DNA of 6,798 bases from Methanobacteriota archaeon (GTDB lineage: Archaea; Nanobdellota; Nanobdellia; Woesearchaeales; SM23-78): positions 1 to 6,798 of the forward strand of contig DAOWFR010000009.1 of NCBI GenBank assembly GCA_030637925.1. Reading direction: 5' to 3'. Numbering within the stretch: the stretch's first letter is position 1; every line of letters starts with the position of its first letter. A program made the position numbers and the translations under genes. The notes under the pieces are model-generated. The model was given only the letters and a program-made list of their open reading frames with translations. It had not been told where the DNA came from and made no database searches. Shown here piece after piece: positions 5,397-6,798 of this stretch.

Positions 5397-5406
5397 GAGC
5401 AGCAAA

Positions 5407-6075
5407 TCATAGATTTGCTTGTCTTAGTTCTTTTATATTATCCTTCTTGTCAATCAACTCTCTACTATTCTTTACAAGATTAATAAAATAATCCTCTTTC
5501 CTTTCAAGACCTTCTTCTATCTCTTTCTTATTGTGAGTCCAGCTTATAATCTTTTTGGTTTTTCCATCAAGTCCTGTTATGTTCATGTTACTATATTTTT
5601 CTCTTACTTCACAGGTATGCTCTGTTATTATCATTATCTCTATTTCCTTATCATCTGAATTAAGATAAGCTATGGTATCTGCTTTTTTTATTATGTCTGT
5701 TATACATGCAAATTTGATTAAATAATAGTGGTCTTCAGGATTGAGTATAAAGAAGATGTTTAAGAGAAATCTATGACACTCATCCAGCTCTTTTAGTTTT
5801 AAGAGCTTTTTATCTGCCACACCTGGTTTTAGCATGCTTGCTAGCACTATTTCCTGGCTTAATACATAAGGTGTTCTTGGTTTGCCTGCTTTCTTTTCTT
5901 TTACTTGTTTTGCTTTTTTTACTAGATTATATGCTTCTAATAATTGAAGTTGCTGAGTCACATTGGCTATGCTCTGATTGGTTTTCTTAGCTATTTCTAC
6001 AGCTGATTTTTCTCCTTTTGCTAGTTCTTTAAGAATGCTCCACTTGCTCTTTGTTAAGAGGTCTTCAAATTCCAT
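5407..6075 (-). CDS. Winged-helix (ArsR/MarR-like) transcriptional regulator with a C-terminal domain
   Basis: In this 222-aa product, residues 6-73 are a winged helix: helix KWSILKELAKG, helix SAVEIAKKTN, recognition helix SIANVTQQLQLLEAYNLV (about 35-52) and a basic wing (KKAKQVKEKKAGKPRTPYVLS). TPYVLS closes the wing as in many archaeal ArsR-type regulators. A helical linker (about 88-130) leads to an alpha/beta C-terminal region: ADTIAYLNSDDKEIEIMIITE (132-152) and IISWTHNKKEIEEGL...DYFINLVKNSREL (176-208). The latter has the outline of a nucleotidyltransferase (MNT-like) domain but no GS...DxD motif, so it may be a degenerate sensor. It is the first gene of the operon, apparently leaderless behind a TATA box. 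The palindromic site just downstream of its own stop may be its target. The wHTH call is firm; the C-terminal assignment is weak. Confidence 0.85.
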   Translation of the reverse strand: MEFEDLLTKSKWSILKELAKGEKSAVEIAKKTNQSIANVTQQLQLLEAYNLVKKAKQVKEKKAGKPRTPYVLSQEIVLASMLKPGVADKKLLKLKELDECHRFLLNIFFILNPEDHYYLIKFACITDIIKKADTIAYLNSDDKEIEIMIITEHTCEVREKYSNMNITGLDGKTKKIISWTHNKKEIEEGLERKEDYFINLVKNSRELIDKKDNIKELRQANL

Positions 6076-6100
6076 GCTTATAACTATTTTTTAAAAGCAT

Positions 6101-6110
6101 CTTTATAAAT
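6101..6110 (-). promoter_or_regulatory. TATA box of the wHTH regulator (leaderless promoter)
   Basis: On the minus strand this reads ATTTATAAAG, centred about 30 bp before the ATG at 6075. Transcription should begin within a few bases of the ATG, and no Shine-Dalgarno is present in the intervening AT-rich bases, consistent with a leaderless mRNA. Confidence 0.65.
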
Positions 6111-6180
6111 TTTTCTAATATTGTTTTAGTTAATAACTTAAATAATTTCAAACTAATTTGAATAATTTTTTTAGATAAAG

Positions 6181-6189
6181 TTTATAAAG
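6181..6189 (+). promoter_or_regulatory. TATA-like element in the intergenic region
   Basis: TTTATAAAG matches the regulator's box (ATTTATAAAG on the other strand). On the plus strand it would start transcription near 6211, about 270 bases before the glycosyltransferase, giving a long leader or an independent short RNA. In such AT-rich sequence a chance match is likely. Confidence 0.3.
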
Positions 6190-6308
6190 AACAATTAATT
6201 TAAGTATTATTTAAGGCTAATTAATTAAAGGCGAGGGAAATATTTTTGAACTATTTTTACAAAAAAATAAAAAATTAATAAGAATTAAATGCTCTTTTTC
6301 GACGACAA

Positions 6309-6326
6309 AAAATCAACAAAATCAAC
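6309..6326 (+). repeat. Tandem 9-bp repeat
   Basis: AAAATCAAC occurs twice back to back, followed by a degraded third unit (CAAATAAAT). It lies in the middle of the AT-rich intergenic region, with no gene on it. Confidence 0.5.
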
Positions 6327-6447
6327 CAAATAAATAATTAGAAAATCATTAAAATAAAATTAAAAAGATACTAAAAATAATCAAATTAACTTAAAAATAA
6401 TAATTAATTGGCTGCAGGCACTTAAAAAAATTAACATGTTTTTCAGG

Positions 6448-6463
6448 TTTTTCCTAGGAAAAA
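6448..6463. promoter_or_regulatory. 16-bp perfect palindrome, candidate operator before the glycosyltransferase
   Basis: TTTTTCCTAGGAAAAA is fully self-complementary and ends three bases before the GGTGAG ribosome site. A TATA-like CTTAAAAAAATTAAC at about 6421-6435 would place transcription start near 6453, so a dimeric protein bound here would cover the start site. Confidence 0.5.
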
Positions 6464-6466
6464 GAA

Positions 6467-6472
6467 GGTGAG
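6467..6472 (+). promoter_or_regulatory. Shine-Dalgarno deciding the TTG start of the glycosyltransferase
   Basis: GGTGAG, within AAGGTGAG, lies eight bases before TTG at 6481. This spacing selects the TTG over the in-frame ATG four codons later, which would be about 20 bases from the site. Confidence 0.7.
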
Positions 6473-6480
6473 AAACTAAC

Positions 6481-6798
6481 TTGAAAGTATTAATGTTAGG
6501 GTGGGAATTACCGCCTTTTTTTGCAGGCGGAGTAGGTATGGTCTGCTATCACCTAACCAAGGCCTTGTGCCAACAAGGCGTAGACATAACCTATATCATG
6601 CCCTTTGGGCCTAAGATGATACCAAGTGACTACATGAGAATCTTAGTAGCAGACCACCACTTCCCAAGAATGAGGTTCAAGCTAAAGGAAGTAGATACCC
6701 TGCTAGGTGCTTATACAACTCCTGAGAGCTATGATGAGGAGTTCACAAAATACTTGTTATCCCTTTCCCCAAGAGACAGGGCAAAAGCCCTTTATGGG
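6481..6798 (+). CDS. GT-B glycosyltransferase, glycogen/starch synthase-like, N-terminal part (3' truncated)
   Basis: The frame stays open from TTG 6481 to the window end (106 codons, no stop). It starts MKVLMLGWELPPFFAGGVGM, then VCYHLTKALCQQGVDITYIMPF: a first beta strand, a GG-V-G loop and a long helix followed by HxxTKAL...G. This is the signature of the N-terminal Rossmann domain of GT-B enzymes (GT4/GT5), where the glycine loop contacts the nucleotide-sugar donor or acceptor. The WE.PP and GGVG layout is most like glycogen/starch synthase-type enzymes, which extend alpha-1,4-glucan from ADP- or UDP-glucose; a GT4 cell-surface glycosyltransferase remains possible. The C-terminal catalytic domain, with its E-x7-E motif, lies outside the window, so specificity cannot be judged. 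The start follows the GGTGAG ribosome site. No signal peptide is seen, so it is cytoplasmic. Confidence 0.85.
   Translation, partial: MKVLMLGWELPPFFAGGVGMVCYHLTKALCQQGVDITYIMPFGPKMIPSDYMRILVADHHFPRMRFKLKEVDTLLGAYTTPESYDEEFTKYLLSLSPRDRAKALYG

Larger units (their letters stand above)
6076..6480. other. AT-rich divergent intergenic region (405 bp)
   Basis: The region separates the minus-strand regulator operon from the plus-strand glycosyltransferase. It is markedly more AT-rich than the genes, with long A and T runs, and holds no credible protein gene. Visible elements are the regulator TATA box, an inverted repeat TTCAAA/TTTGAA at 6147-6162, a second TATA-like element at 6181-6189, a GC-richer island AAAGGCGAGGGAAAT near 6227-6241, a tandem 9-bp repeat (AAAATCAAC twice, 6309-6326), and a 16-bp palindrome before the glycosyltransferase. 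No origin-type repeat family, tRNA or CRISPR structure is seen. Confidence 0.7.

Noticed and set aside
5187..5483. Plus-strand 98-aa open frame
   Set aside because: It is antisense to the zinc-protein gene and regulator end. Its Leu/Ser/Phe-rich sequence mirrors Lys/Glu-rich genes read backwards, and no ribosome site or promoter supports it.
6246..6278. TTG-initiated 10-codon frame after GGCGAGGG in the AT-rich region
   Set aside because: It is too short, has A/T-run codons only, and nothing downstream suggests attenuation. It is kept only as part of the intergenic description.
6076..6480. Replication origin
   Set aside because: It is AT-rich, but no ORB-like long repeats, no repeated G-rich origin boxes and no orc1/cdc6 gene are visible; AT-richness alone is not enough.
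1..6798. CRISPR array, tRNA, rRNA or insertion sequence
   Set aside because: No regularly spaced long repeats, no cloverleaf with a T-loop GTTCRANNC, no transposase motif and no terminal inverted repeats were found on reading both strands.

Overview
This AT-rich window looks archaeal. TATA boxes sit about 27-30 bp upstream of two start codons (the polymerase and the wHTH regulator), which implies leaderless mRNAs. Genes inside operons instead use GGTGA-type Shine-Dalgarno sites. The proteins include an archaeal-style winged-helix regulator, an MCM-type C-terminal winged helix and a family B DNA polymerase. Compact spacing, low GC and many short orphan proteins suggest a small-genome lineage such as DPANN (Woesearchaeota/Pacearchaeota-like). 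That placement is inference; no rRNA or tRNA gene is present to test it.

Layout. (1) 1-1771, plus strand: a tightly packed, apparently translationally coupled cluster. It holds a TPR-like repeat protein (possibly cut at the window edge), a 25-codon mini-ORF that starts inside the TPR stop codon, a membrane-anchored coiled-coil protein and a 138-aa orphan. The mini-ORF encodes a diverged copy of the orphan's N-terminus. (2) 1798-4139, plus: a TATA box and a full-length, apparently active family B DNA polymerase of the E. coli Pol II type, with all exonuclease and polymerase carboxylates and a PIP-like C-terminal tail. (3) 4157-4429, minus: a 90-aa stand-alone protein resembling the C-terminal tail of MCM helicase, convergent with the polymerase. 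(4) 4430-4728: a spacer with an inverted repeat, AT-rich promoter-like sequence and a possible 50-aa plus-strand ORF built on a 14-residue repeat. (5) 4729-6075, minus: wHTH regulator, a 94-aa four-cysteine zinc protein and a 99-aa basic coiled-coil protein; a hairpin and a second TATA box lie between the first two. (6) 6076-6480: a very AT-rich divergent intergenic region. (7) 6481-6798, plus: the start of a GT-B glycosyltransferase (glycogen/starch synthase-like), truncated by the window end.

The clearest functional theme is DNA replication or repair: the Pol II-type polymerase beside a lone MCM-type winged helix. The most unusual structures are the duplicated N-terminus with its coupled mini-ORF, the stand-alone MCM tail, and the regulator/zinc/coiled-coil operon, whose regulator may carry a degenerate nucleotidyltransferase domain. 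Family names rest on reading motifs and remembered family sequences; no search was run.
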